Below are positions 14,386-22,543 of a DNA stretch of 24,949 bases, piece by piece (positions within the stretch are counted from its first letter, which is position 1; each line of letters starts with the position of its first letter). A program made the position numbers and the translations under genes. The notes under the pieces were generated by a model. It ran no database searches. It saw only the letters and a list, made by a program, of their open reading frames with translations, and was not told the DNA's origin. Location of the stretch: contig CASEKZ010000077.1 of NCBI GenBank assembly GCA_949288625.1, positions 1 through 24,949 of the forward strand. Direction: 5' to 3'. This DNA comes from an uncultured bacterium (GTDB taxonomy: Bacteria; Bacillota_I; Bacilli_A; RF39; UBA660).

Positions 14386-15676
14386 CATTTATTGTTTTTA
14401 AAGTAATTATTAGTATTAATGAACTTGTAGTTATTATACCGGTTATTATTGAAAAAACAAGACTATTCATTCCAAAACCAAGTGTTGCGCTTATAAAAAG
14501 TACTGAATATTTTAATATTGTAGATATTAAAGAAACGTAAAATAATTTGCTTGTTTTTCCCATAGCTTGAATTCCAACTGATAACGCCGGCTGAATGTAT
14601 AAAAGTAAAAAGAATGGTCCTATTAAATAAATGTAGTTAATTCCAAAATCAACACCATATATAAAATCTAATATTTTATTTGGAAATAACATAATTAAAC
14701 CTAAACATAACATTCCTACCATTATTGTTAAAATGATTAATTTAAGTAACTTACTATTAAATTCTTGATATTTTTTATTTGCGTATGCTTTGGTAATATT
14801 AGGAAGTAGGGCTGATGCAATTCCTGTAGAAAAAAAAGACGGCATTGAAAGAAGTGGTATAATATATGAACTTATTATTCCGTATTCAATGGTTATATAG
14901 TTAGGTGCATATCCACTTTTTACTAATACGTAAGTTAGTAAAATAGGTTCTAAGAAAAAACCTATCGATGAAATAAGTCTTATTAAAGTAGTGGGTAAAG
15001 ATATTTTTGTAATGTCTTTTATAATGGTTTTATCTGCTTTTACTTTTTCTTTTTTTAAATATTTTTTTATTGAAACCTTCATGATTATAATGCTAAATGA
15101 TTCAGTTATTATATTAAATAGTATTATTGCTATTACGGCCGCAATGTTTGATTTTGCAAGTGCAAGTGGAAACACAATTATAATAAGAATTATCTTTATT
15201 ATTTCTTCCGTTATGTTAGTTATGGCACCTGGTAACATGTTTTCTTTTCCGTGTAAAAATCCTCTTTGAATACTAGATATGGTTATTAATGGTAATATAA
15301 AAATAATTGCTATAATTGGTTTAAATAGTAGTTGATTATGAAGTAAATTAGCAATTGTCTTTGCAAATATTAATATTAATATCATAGCGATAATATTTAT
15401 ACCAAAACCTAGTGTATATGCCGAAATTAATAGTTTTTTATTATCATATTTATTTTCAGCGGCAAGTTTACTTATCGCTATTGGAAATGAAAATTGACAA
15501 ATAGATATGATTAACATAAACGTAGGAGTTATAAGTGAGTAAAGGCTAACAACATTAACTCCAGCTTGTCTTGTATAAATAATTTTACCTAGCATTCCAA
15601 TTACTTTAGCGATTGCTCCAGATACTAATAAAATAAAAATATTTTTTATAAGTATGTTATTTTTAAATTTTATCAT
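14375..15676 (-). CDS. MOP/MATE-type lipid-linked saccharide flippase (SpoVB-like)
   Basis: A 433-residue integral membrane protein with about 12 helices, from the polysaccharide-flippase branch of the MOP superfamily. The N-terminal SGAIAKVIGMLGKIIYTRQAG with a following FSFPIAISKLAAE is typical of SpoVB/MurJ-like proteins, which move lipid-linked precursors across the membrane. B. subtilis SpoVB, near 520 residues with 14 helices, occupies the same slot between yrbG and secDF, so this is probably its orthologue, shorter and reversed. Whether the organism sporulates cannot be judged here. No ribosome binding site precedes the ATG; a TATAAT on this strand ends 5 bases before it, so the mRNA may be leaderless. 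Confidence 0.85.
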   Translation of the reverse strand: MIKFKNNILIKNIFILLVSGAIAKVIGMLGKIIYTRQAGVNVVSLYSLITPTFMLIISICQFSFPIAISKLAAENKYDNKKLLISAYTLGFGINIIAMILILIFAKTIANLLHNQLLFKPIIAIIFILPLITISSIQRGFLHGKENMLPGAITNITEEIIKIILIIIVFPLALAKSNIAAVIAIILFNIITESFSIIIMKVSIKKYLKKEKVKADKTIIKDITKISLPTTLIRLISSIGFFLEPILLTYVLVKSGYAPNYITIEYGIISSYIIPLLSMPSFFSTGIASALLPNITKAYANKKYQEFNSKLLKLIILTIMVGMLCLGLIMLFPNKILDFIYGVDFGINYIYLIGPFFLLLYIQPALSVGIQAMGKTSKLFYVSLISTILKYSVLFISATLGFGMNSLVFSIITGIITTSSLILIITLKTINEKT

Positions 15677-15749
15677 GCTAAATTATATGAATATATAAAT
15701 TTTCTTTTTACAAAAATTTACATCTTGTTTTCCACAATCGTAAAAAATA

Positions 15750-15777
15750 TTGACCGGGGGGGGGTATATGATATTAT
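15750..15777 (+). promoter_or_regulatory. Promoter with a nine-G spacer tract
   Basis: -35 TTGACC (15750-15755) and -10 TATTAT (15772-15777), preceded by TGA, are separated by 16 bases of which the first nine are G (15756-15764). A homopolymer at this place changes spacer length when it slips, so promoter strength could switch; ten G would give the optimal 17. In AT-rich DNA a run of nine G is conspicuous. Confidence 0.75.
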
Positions 15778-15809
15778 AAACATGTAAAAAATAGTAGTGG
15801 AGGTAACAT

Positions 15810-16403
15810 ATGAACAAGAAAAAAGGAATAATAATAGGAGTATTAGCAGTTATATTAGTTGCAGCGGTAGGTTATGCGATATTTTCAGATACACTAACAA
15901 TAAATGGAACGGCAACGGCGAAAGGAGAGTTTGAACTTACATACTTATGTGAGAAGTCAACAGATGCAGAATGTAATGTTTCTGGGAATACAGTAACTAC
16001 AACAAGTACTTTATCAAAGCCAAATGATGGGACAGGTTATAGTGTTACAATAACAAATACCGGAAGTATACCAGCGGTATTAAAAACGGTTACATCGCCT
16101 AATAATTATGGTGTTGATGATGCTGGTGACATTACTGTTGGTGGAGATGTGGCATATATCGATACAACAACTATGCTAGGCGCACAATATGTAGTAGATT
16201 CAGATTCTAGTGGACAAATCCTTGGAGACTCAGCTGTCCAAGCAGCAAACATTGTGATAGAACCTGGTGATTCTATTGATATAGTAATTAATCATATTTG
16301 GTTTGATTCATCAGGACTTGACATGGAACAGCCTGCAATTCCAGCTGAGGGAGCAACAATAAACTATAACTTAACCTTTGGATTTGAGCAAAAGACAAAT
16401 TAA
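15810..16403 (+). CDS. Secreted surface protein with SipW-type signal peptide
   Basis: A 197-residue secreted protein. The basic start and hydrophobic stretch (residues 6-23) end in GYAIFSDTLTINGTATAKG, close to the signal peptides cleaved by the SipW signal peptidase in TasA/CalY (camelysin) fibre proteins, where A-x-F-x-D is followed by the mature protein. The mature part is Thr/Ser/Gly/Asp-rich and strand-rich, with a cysteine pair near residues 47 and 55 (LCEKSTDAEC), as expected of an extracellular fibre or adhesive subunit. Codon use (ACA, GCA, GGA) and a higher G+C differ from its neighbours, so it may be strongly expressed or acquired. GGAGGT precedes ATG. No signal peptidase or second subunit lies in this window. 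The upstream nine-G promoter suggests on/off expression. Confidence 0.75.
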   Translation: MNKKKGIIIGVLAVILVAAVGYAIFSDTLTINGTATAKGEFELTYLCEKSTDAECNVSGNTVTTTSTLSKPNDGTGYSVTITNTGSIPAVLKTVTSPNNYGVDDAGDITVGGDVAYIDTTTMLGAQYVVDSDSSGQILGDSAVQAANIVIEPGDSIDIVINHIWFDSSGLDMEQPAIPAEGATINYNLTFGFEQKTN

Positions 16404-16427
16404 GAGCTTTAAAAAAAGGCTCTTTTT
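16402..16427 (+). terminator. Terminator of the surface protein gene
   Basis: AAGAGC (16402-16407) pairs with GCTCTT (16419-16424), followed by T residues; loop 11 nt. It begins in the stop codon. Confidence 0.7.
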
Positions 16428-16555
16428 AAATTATTATCTTTTAATTTTAGAAATTTAAACGTAATGAGTTATAGTATAACGTAAGAATCATATATTTTTT
16501 TATTAAATTAAAGAAAATTTTGTAATACTTCTTTTTTAGCTAATTTATTTTACCT

Positions 16556-16584
16556 TTGATTTTACATATTAGTTGTTATATAAT
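16556..16584 (+). promoter_or_regulatory. Promoter of the secDF-rel operon
   Basis: -35 TTGATT (16556-16561), 17-base spacer, -10 TATAAT (16579-16584). It stands 53 bases before the secDF start, in a gap with nothing else evident. Confidence 0.6.
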
Positions 16585-16637
16585 ATTAATGTTAGAAATA
16601 ATATAATTATTTAAATATAAACGTAAGGATGGTAAAT

Positions 16638-18794
16638 ATGAAAAAAAGTTTTATAAAAAGGTTATTAATTTTTTTAATGGTTATAATAATTTTTAGTTTG
16701 TTATATATACCTTTATTTAAAGATACAAAGTTTGGTCTTGACCTAAGGGGTGGTTTTGAAGTCTTGTATCAAGTCGAAAGAAGCGACGGAAAAGACATAT
16801 CAAAAAGTGACTTGAATAGTACGTATGACGTTTTAAAACGAAATGTTGACTCTTTAGGGGTTACCGAGCCTGAAATAACGATTGAAGGAAATGATCGCAT
16901 AAGGGTTAAATTAGCTGGTGTAACTGATATTGAAGGAGCTAGAAAGGCTTTATCAAACGTTGCTAACGTATCATTTAGGGACGTTGATGATAAACTATTA
17001 ATGGATGCAAGCGTAATTAGTGGAGCAAAGTTATCATATGATGAAAGTGGAAAACCAGCTATTTCACTACTAGTGGCTGATAAAGAAAAGTTTTTGGATG
17101 TTACAACCGAAATTAGTCAAAGAACTAATGGTGAGAACTTAATGGTTATTTGGTATAATTTTACGCCTGGTGTTAATTCATTTTCTAAAGATCAAGAAAC
17201 TTGTGGTAATGAGGGTAGTTTATGTTTATCTGCAGCAACGGTATCTCAAGGATTTTCAAGTGATGTTATAATAACTGGTAATTTTGAAAAAAATCAGGCA
17301 GAGCAACTTGCAACCAGTATTAATGCAGGTTCTATTTCTACTAAATTAACAGAGATATCTTCGCAAAACGTGGACGCTTCATATGGCGAGGGAGTCCTTA
17401 CCCAAACTTTTGTATCTGGCTTATTTGGAATGATTTTAGTAATTATTTTTATGAGCATATTATATAAGTTTTCTGGCTTAATTTCAGGACTTAATTTATT
17501 CTTTTACATGCTTTTAGTTATGGGGGTTTTTTGGTTAATCGGTGGTGTTTTAACGCTTCCAAGTATTGCGGCATTAATTTTAGGTATCGGAATGGCGGTT
17601 GACTCTTGTGTTATTACTAATGAACGTATAAAAGAAGAACTAAGATCTGGTAAAAACTTAGCTATTTCTTATGAAAATGGTAATAAAGAGTCATGGAGTA
17701 GTATTTTTGATGCTAACATTACAACGTTAATAGTTGCAATCGTATTGTTTATATTTGGAGAAAGTTCGGTAAAAGGATTTGCTACCATGTTAATCATTAC
17801 GATTTTTGCCACGATGTTTGTGATGGTGTTTATCAACCGAATCATTTTAAAAAAGTTTGTTTCTACTAAATATTTTGATGATAAACCAAATACTTTTGTA
17901 AAATTTAAAAACAAAAATAACAAGATATTAAAGATTAACGCAACTAGTTTAATTAAAAAATGTTTTATAATAACCGGTATTTATTTGGTTATTGGGTTAG
18001 TGTTTTTAGTGGTAAATGGTTTTAATCTAGGCATTGATTTTAGAGCGGGAACTGATGTTACTATAAAGGCTGATGATATTTCTGAAAATAAAGTAAAGAA
18101 AGATTTTAAAGAATTGGGATATGAAACAGTTATTGTTGAAAAACAAGAAAACGATGAAACTTACGTGGTATTAAACTCGGAACTTGATGAGGATGGAATA
18201 AATAAAGTAGGAAATTACTTTGAGGATAAGTATAATGCAACAACCGAAATAAACGTAGTTACTAACTTAGTAAAGCAAGATCTTATAAAAAACGCAATAT
18301 ATTCAGTTTTAATCGCAATGGTTGGTATTATAATTTATATTTCATTTAGGTTTAAGTTTAGTTACGCAATATCTTCAATAATCGCTCTTATTCATGATGT
18401 TTTGTTTGTAATGATATTATTTTCTTTGTTTAAAATAGAAGTAAACGTGATTTTTATCGCGGCAATTTTAACGATTGTTGGATATTCAATTAATAACACG
18501 ATCGTTGTGTTTGATAGAATAAGAGAAAACAAAAGAAAAATAAAAGGAAAATTAACAAAGGAAAATTTAAAAAACATTGTTAACGATAGTATTTCTGGAA
18601 CTTTTACAAGATCTATTTATACTACTTTGACTACTTTAATACCAGTAATATGTTTAATTTGTTTTGGTGCTAAAGGAATATATACATTTAACATTGCAAT
18701 GCTTTTTGGTCTATGTGCTGGTGCTTATTCATCTATTTTACTAGCAGGACAAATATGGTATTTAATTGAATCAAGGAAACTTAACAAAAAGTAA
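16638..18794 (+). CDS. secDF: Fused protein translocase subunit SecDF
   Basis: SecDF uses the proton gradient to pull proteins out of the SecYEG channel. The 718 residues hold both halves in one chain, as in Bacilli: SecD with GLDLRGGFEVLYQVE (Asp35, Gly38-39), the outer P1 domain, and helices ending in GIGMAVDSCVITNERIKEE (Asp322); SecF with LGIDFRAGTDVTIK (Asp467) and AAILTIVGYSINNTIVVFDRI. The catalytic helix motif of SecD usually reads VDAN(V/I)(L/I)(I/T)(Y/F)ERI; here it is VDSCVITNERI, and SecF has DFRAGT where DFxGGT is usual. The ATG at 16638 follows AAGGATGG; a start at 16629 sits inside that site. yajC, the usual partner, is absent from its normal place beside tgt. Confidence 0.96.
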   Translation: MKKSFIKRLLIFLMVIIIFSLLYIPLFKDTKFGLDLRGGFEVLYQVERSDGKDISKSDLNSTYDVLKRNVDSLGVTEPEITIEGNDRIRVKLAGVTDIEGARKALSNVANVSFRDVDDKLLMDASVISGAKLSYDESGKPAISLLVADKEKFLDVTTEISQRTNGENLMVIWYNFTPGVNSFSKDQETCGNEGSLCLSAATVSQGFSSDVIITGNFEKNQAEQLATSINAGSISTKLTEISSQNVDASYGEGVLTQTFVSGLFGMILVIIFMSILYKFSGLISGLNLFFYMLLVMGVFWLIGGVLTLPSIAALILGIGMAVDSCVITNERIKEELRSGKNLAISYENGNKESWSSIFDANITTLIVAIVLFIFGESSVKGFATMLIITIFATMFVMVFINRIILKKFVSTKYFDDKPNTFVKFKNKNNKILKINATSLIKKCFIITGIYLVIGLVFLVVNGFNLGIDFRAGTDVTIKADDISENKVKKDFKELGYETVIVEKQENDETYVVLNSELDEDGINKVGNYFEDKYNATTEINVVTNLVKQDLIKNAIYSVLIAMVGIIIYISFRFKFSYAISSIIALIHDVLFVMILFSLFKIEVNVIFIAAILTIVGYSINNTIVVFDRIRENKRKIKGKLTKENLKNIVNDSISGTFTRSIYTTLTTLIPVICLICFGAKGIYTFNIAMLFGLCAGAYSSILLAGQIWYLIESRKLNKK

Positions 18795-18812
18795 TTAAGG
18801 AGTGATAAACTA

Positions 18813-20972
18813 ATGAAGCAAGAGGAAGAAGCTTATACGCTTGATGAATTATTAAAGAAGGCTAAGACTTACATAAAAAGTGAAGATGATATAAACCTTA
18901 TAAAAAAGGCGTATGACTTTGCGGCTAAGGCGCATGCTGGTCAAATAAGGCTAACGGGTGATGATTATATTCTTCATCCGTTAAACGTTGCGATGATATT
19001 AACTGGGATTTATGCTGATAGTCAAACTCTTGCAACGGCTCTTTTGCATGATGTAATTAATTTTACTAACGTAACGATTGAAGATATTGAAAAAGAATTT
19101 GGTAAGGATATTAAGGATTTAGTAGATGGTATTTCAAGAATAAATAGATTAAGTCTTTCTGCTGATAGTGAAGCGTTAGCATCGTATCATAAAAAGATCT
19201 TGGTTGGTTTATCTGGAGACGTAAGAATAATTATTTTAAAGATTGCAGATCGTCTTCATAACATGAGGACTTTATGGGCTATTCCTGAAAATAAAAGGAA
19301 AGCCAAAGCAAAGGAAACACTAGAAATATTAGCTCCAATTGCACACCGGTTAGGTATTAATAAAATTAAAAGTGAACTTGAGGATTTGTGTTTAAAATAT
19401 TGGAAGCCAGATGTATATAATGATATTTTGGAGAAGCTTAGTGAGTCAAGACAAGAGCTGGATGCTTCGGTGGATGAAATGATGAAAAGCGTATCTAAAA
19501 TTTTATCAGATAATAATATTTCTCATGAAATGAAAGGTAGAACAAAAAGTGTTTATAGCATATATAATAAACTTCAAAAAGGTAAAACGTTTAACCAAAT
19601 ATATGATATACTGGCTCTTAGATTTTTAGTAAACACCGAATCAGAATGTTACTTAGCCTTAGGCCTTATTCATGCAAAGTATAAACCAGTACCGAAAAGG
19701 TTTAAAGATTACATCGCTCGTCCAAAAGCCAATGGGTATCAATCACTTCATACCACGGTTTTTGGGGTTGATGGAAAATTATTTGAAATACAAATAAGAA
19801 CACACGAAATGGATAGGGTTGCTGAATATGGTTTTGCATCGCACTGGTCATATAAAGAACATGGTGTCAATCAAATTAATCAAATGGAACAAAAACTAAA
19901 ATCGTTTCGCTCAATAATTGAATTAAACGAGCAGCAAGTTGAGGGTGAGGAGTTTGTTAATACTGTTAAAAACGAAGTTTTTAACTCAAATAATATATAT
20001 GTGTACACTCCTAAGGGGGATGTATTTGAACTTCCTTTAGGTTCAACTCCAGTTGATTTTGCGTATCGTGTTCATACGAGCGTTGGTCATCAAATGGTTG
20101 GCGCAATTGTAAACGGAAACATAGTACCACTTGATTACAAATTAAAAGATGGTGACATTGTTAAGATAAATACTAATAAAAATAGTAAAGGTCCCTCACA
20201 AGAATGGATAAATATTGCTTATACTACAAGTGCTAAAAACAAGATAAAGGCTTTCTTTAGTAAAATTGATAAAAACGAAACAATTGAAAATGGTAAAGAA
20301 ATGCTTATTAAAACCATCAGGAGAAAAAAATTATCAACAAATGATATTTTAAATGATAAAAAGTTGCAAATCACTTTAGATGAACTTGGATTAAATAATG
20401 AAAACGATTTATATTATGAAATTGGAATAGGTAAGTATAATCCAACTAGTATTATAAAAATGATTTTAAATGAAAAAGAAGATGAAAAAAAGATTTTAGA
20501 AAAAACGCTTAAATATCAATCCCCTACGATGGATGCAACCGGAGAGATAATCATTGATGGCTTAAGTGATTTAAAAGTAACGTTTGGTGGGTGCTGCACT
20601 CCTGTTAAAGGCGATGATATCGTAGGATATATTTCTAAGGGTAATGGTATAACAATTCATAGAAAAACATGTCACAACATTATTGATCAAGATGAGCGAA
20701 TAATAAACGTCAACTGGAATAAAGATGCAACTAAAAAATACGTAACTAACGTTTTGATATACGCTGAAAAAAAAGAAAACTTACTTTTAGAAATAATTGC
20801 AAAAACCACTTCTTTAAACATAGGTGTTAAAAGTGTTAATACTATTAGTAACACTGATTATAACGTGTATGATATTGATATTTTAATAGAGGACGTTGAT
20901 AAGCTTGATAAGTATTTATCAATTATTAGTCAATTACCATATGTAACTTCCGTTGAAAGGGGTAATAAATAA
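18813..20972 (+). CDS. rel: RelA/SpoT-type ppGpp synthetase with degenerate hydrolase site
   Basis: Long RSH protein of 719 residues making (p)ppGpp, the alarmone of the stringent response. Domains in order: HD hydrolase (about 30-200), synthetase (about 240-370; YDILALRFLV, RFKDYIARPKANGYQSLHTT and EIQIRT), TGS (about 395-455; VYTPKGDVFELPLGSTPVDF), helical, zinc-finger-like (GGCCTPVKGDDI, HRKTC) and ACT (about 645-719). The synthetase has RFKD, the type found in bifunctional Rel. In the HD domain the metal ligands are kept (His55, His79, Asp80, Asp146), but the catalytic pair of HDxxED is replaced: HDVINFT, with Asn83 and Phe84 where Glu and Asp are needed. Hydrolysis is therefore predicted to be lost. 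AAGGAGTGAT precedes ATG. The next gene overlaps by one base. Confidence 0.96.
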   Translation: MKQEEEAYTLDELLKKAKTYIKSEDDINLIKKAYDFAAKAHAGQIRLTGDDYILHPLNVAMILTGIYADSQTLATALLHDVINFTNVTIEDIEKEFGKDIKDLVDGISRINRLSLSADSEALASYHKKILVGLSGDVRIIILKIADRLHNMRTLWAIPENKRKAKAKETLEILAPIAHRLGINKIKSELEDLCLKYWKPDVYNDILEKLSESRQELDASVDEMMKSVSKILSDNNISHEMKGRTKSVYSIYNKLQKGKTFNQIYDILALRFLVNTESECYLALGLIHAKYKPVPKRFKDYIARPKANGYQSLHTTVFGVDGKLFEIQIRTHEMDRVAEYGFASHWSYKEHGVNQINQMEQKLKSFRSIIELNEQQVEGEEFVNTVKNEVFNSNNIYVYTPKGDVFELPLGSTPVDFAYRVHTSVGHQMVGAIVNGNIVPLDYKLKDGDIVKINTNKNSKGPSQEWINIAYTTSAKNKIKAFFSKIDKNETIENGKEMLIKTIRRKKLSTNDILNDKKLQITLDELGLNNENDLYYEIGIGKYNPTSIIKMILNEKEDEKKILEKTLKYQSPTMDATGEIIIDGLSDLKVTFGGCCTPVKGDDIVGYISKGNGITIHRKTCHNIIDQDERIINVNWNKDATKKYVTNVLIYAEKKENLLLEIIAKTTSLNIGVKSVNTISNTDYNVYDIDILIEDVDKLDKYLSIISQLPYVTSVERGNK

Positions 20973-21418
20973 TGAGGGTAGTTGTTCAAAGGTGTAAGAG
21001 TGCTGATGTTAAAGTAAATGGAAAGCAAGTTGCTAAAATAGGAATTGGTTTTTTACTTTTTGTTGGCTTTACGGATGGTGACGACGCTAACGTTGTTAAA
21101 AAAATGGCAAAAAAAATAATGACTTTAAGAATCTTTGAGGATAATAATGATAAGATGAATTTGGATATAAATGATGTTAAAGGAAGCATTCTTTGTGTTT
21201 CACAATTTACACTTTATGCAAAGTTAGACGGAAGAAGGCCTTCTTTTTCTAAGGCGATGAATTATAATGATGCAAATGAATTATATAATTTATTTAATAA
21301 AGAATTAGAGAGTTATAACGTACCAGTTGCAACTGGAGTTTTTGGAGCGGATATGAAAGTTAGTCTTTTAAATGATGGACCTGTTACCATAATTATTGAT
21401 AGTAAAAGCTTTTCATGA
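20972..21418 (+). CDS. dtd: D-aminoacyl-tRNA deacylase
   Basis: Removes D-amino acids (and glycine from tRNA-Ala) mischarged on tRNAs. The 148 residues match the family length and show MRVVVQRCKSADVKVNGK at the N-terminus, SQFTLYAKLDGRRPSF and LNDGPVTIIID, the two hallmark segments; the Gly-Pro of the second is the cross-subunit selectivity motif. The start overlaps the rel stop in TAATG, with GAAAGGGG upstream. The stop is TGA within ATGA shared with the next gene. The rel-dtd pairing is conserved in Firmicutes. Confidence 0.96.
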   Translation: MRVVVQRCKSADVKVNGKQVAKIGIGFLLFVGFTDGDDANVVKKMAKKIMTLRIFEDNNDKMNLDINDVKGSILCVSQFTLYAKLDGRRPSFSKAMNYNDANELYNLFNKELESYNVPVATGVFGADMKVSLLNDGPVTIIIDSKSFS

Positions 21419-22473
21419 AAAAGAAAGTAAACTACAAGTATTTAAACGTTTTACTTTTACTTGGAATTATATATTTATTATTTTTAATGAAAGGTGTATG
21501 GTTAGGTGCTGCTTCAAAAATAATTAGTATTATTCTTCCTTTTGTTATTGCTTTTGCTATTTCATACGTTTTATATCCATTTTTAAAATACCTTATTAAT
21601 AAAAAAATACCAAAGATACTTGGTGTATTAATTATTTTTGCTGTTATTCTTTTAGCTATAGGTCTTATTATTTATTACGTTATTCCGCTTTTCTTTAATC
21701 AATTAATAAACTTATTATCAAATTTAGAAAAGGTATCAACTGATATTGCAACAAAATTTGATGTTAATACAGATGCTATTAATGATGCTATAAGTAGTTT
21801 TTCAGATGAATTAATTAAGCAAATTGGAAATTTTATTACAAATGGGTCTTTTGTTGGTTTATTAAATAAGTCGGTAAATATTGTTTCTAACGTAGTTATT
21901 GGTTTTATAGCTTCAATTTATTTTTTAATAGATATGCCAAAAATAAGAAGTAAAATTAAGAAATACTTACTTAAAACAAATCGTAAAAAATATAACTTAG
22001 TTTTAAACATCGATCATGAAATAACATCTTATTTAAAAGGCCTTGGTATAATTATGATAATACAATTTTTTGAATACACCTTCCTTTTTTATATCATAGG
22101 TCATCCTAACTTCTTATTAATCGGAGTTCTTGCTTCTATAACAACAATTATTCCTTATTTTGGTGGATTTATTACTAATGTTTTTGCGCTTGTAATAGCG
22201 TCTGTTATATCTTCTAAACTATTTATGTTAACGCTTATAATAACGTTAGTATTTCCTAACGTTGATGGTTATTTAATATCGCCTAAAGTATATGACAAAA
22301 CAAATCAGTTACCACCGCTTTTAACTATTTTCGTAGTTTTTGCTGGAGGTGTATTATTTGGTTTTTTAGGAATTGTTGTTGCGGTTCCCGTTACCATAAT
22401 AATAGTGTCAATAATAAAATCGTATAAAGGCGAGATTTTTGGAAAAATAAAGAGAGTAAAGGATAAAATATAG
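21415..22473 (+). CDS. AI-2E family transporter
   Basis: A 352-residue integral membrane protein of the AI-2E (PF01594) family, with about eight helices. Family stretches are FLLIGVLASITTIIPYFGGF, ISPKVYDKTNQLPPLL and GGVLFGFLGIVVAVPVTIII. Members include transporters of small molecules and ion antiporters; the substrate here cannot be told, and an autoinducer-2 role should not be assumed. The start overlaps the dtd stop by 4 bases (ATGA) and has no clear ribosome binding site, so translation is probably coupled to dtd. A large outer loop lies near residues 90-150. No convincing terminator follows. Confidence 0.92.
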   Translation: MKKKVNYKYLNVLLLLGIIYLLFLMKGVWLGAASKIISIILPFVIAFAISYVLYPFLKYLINKKIPKILGVLIIFAVILLAIGLIIYYVIPLFFNQLINLLSNLEKVSTDIATKFDVNTDAINDAISSFSDELIKQIGNFITNGSFVGLLNKSVNIVSNVVIGFIASIYFLIDMPKIRSKIKKYLLKTNRKKYNLVLNIDHEITSYLKGLGIIMIIQFFEYTFLFYIIGHPNFLLIGVLASITTIIPYFGGFITNVFALVIASVISSKLFMLTLIITLVFPNVDGYLISPKVYDKTNQLPPLLTIFVVFAGGVLFGFLGIVVAVPVTIIIVSIIKSYKGEIFGKIKRVKDKI

Positions 22474-22543
22474 CAAGTATCTATAAAAAAAGCTTTATTT
22501 TTCTTTGTTTTTTATATATAATTATATCATAAGGAGGATGAAA

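Noticed and set aside
14991..15269. Plus-strand hydrophobic reading frame of 92 codons
   Set aside because: It lies wholly inside the reversed flippase gene; the hydrophobicity is a by-product of the AT-rich membrane-protein sequence on the other strand.
15756..15764. The nine-G run as a sequencing or assembly artefact
   Set aside because: Possible for its exact length, but its position precisely between a good -35 and an extended -10 argues for a real promoter feature, so I kept it as a finding.
22474..22543. Terminator or promoter between the AI-2E gene and lemA
   Set aside because: There are A and T runs and a TATAAT (22517-22522), but no convincing stem and no good -35; I could not choose between chance and signal.
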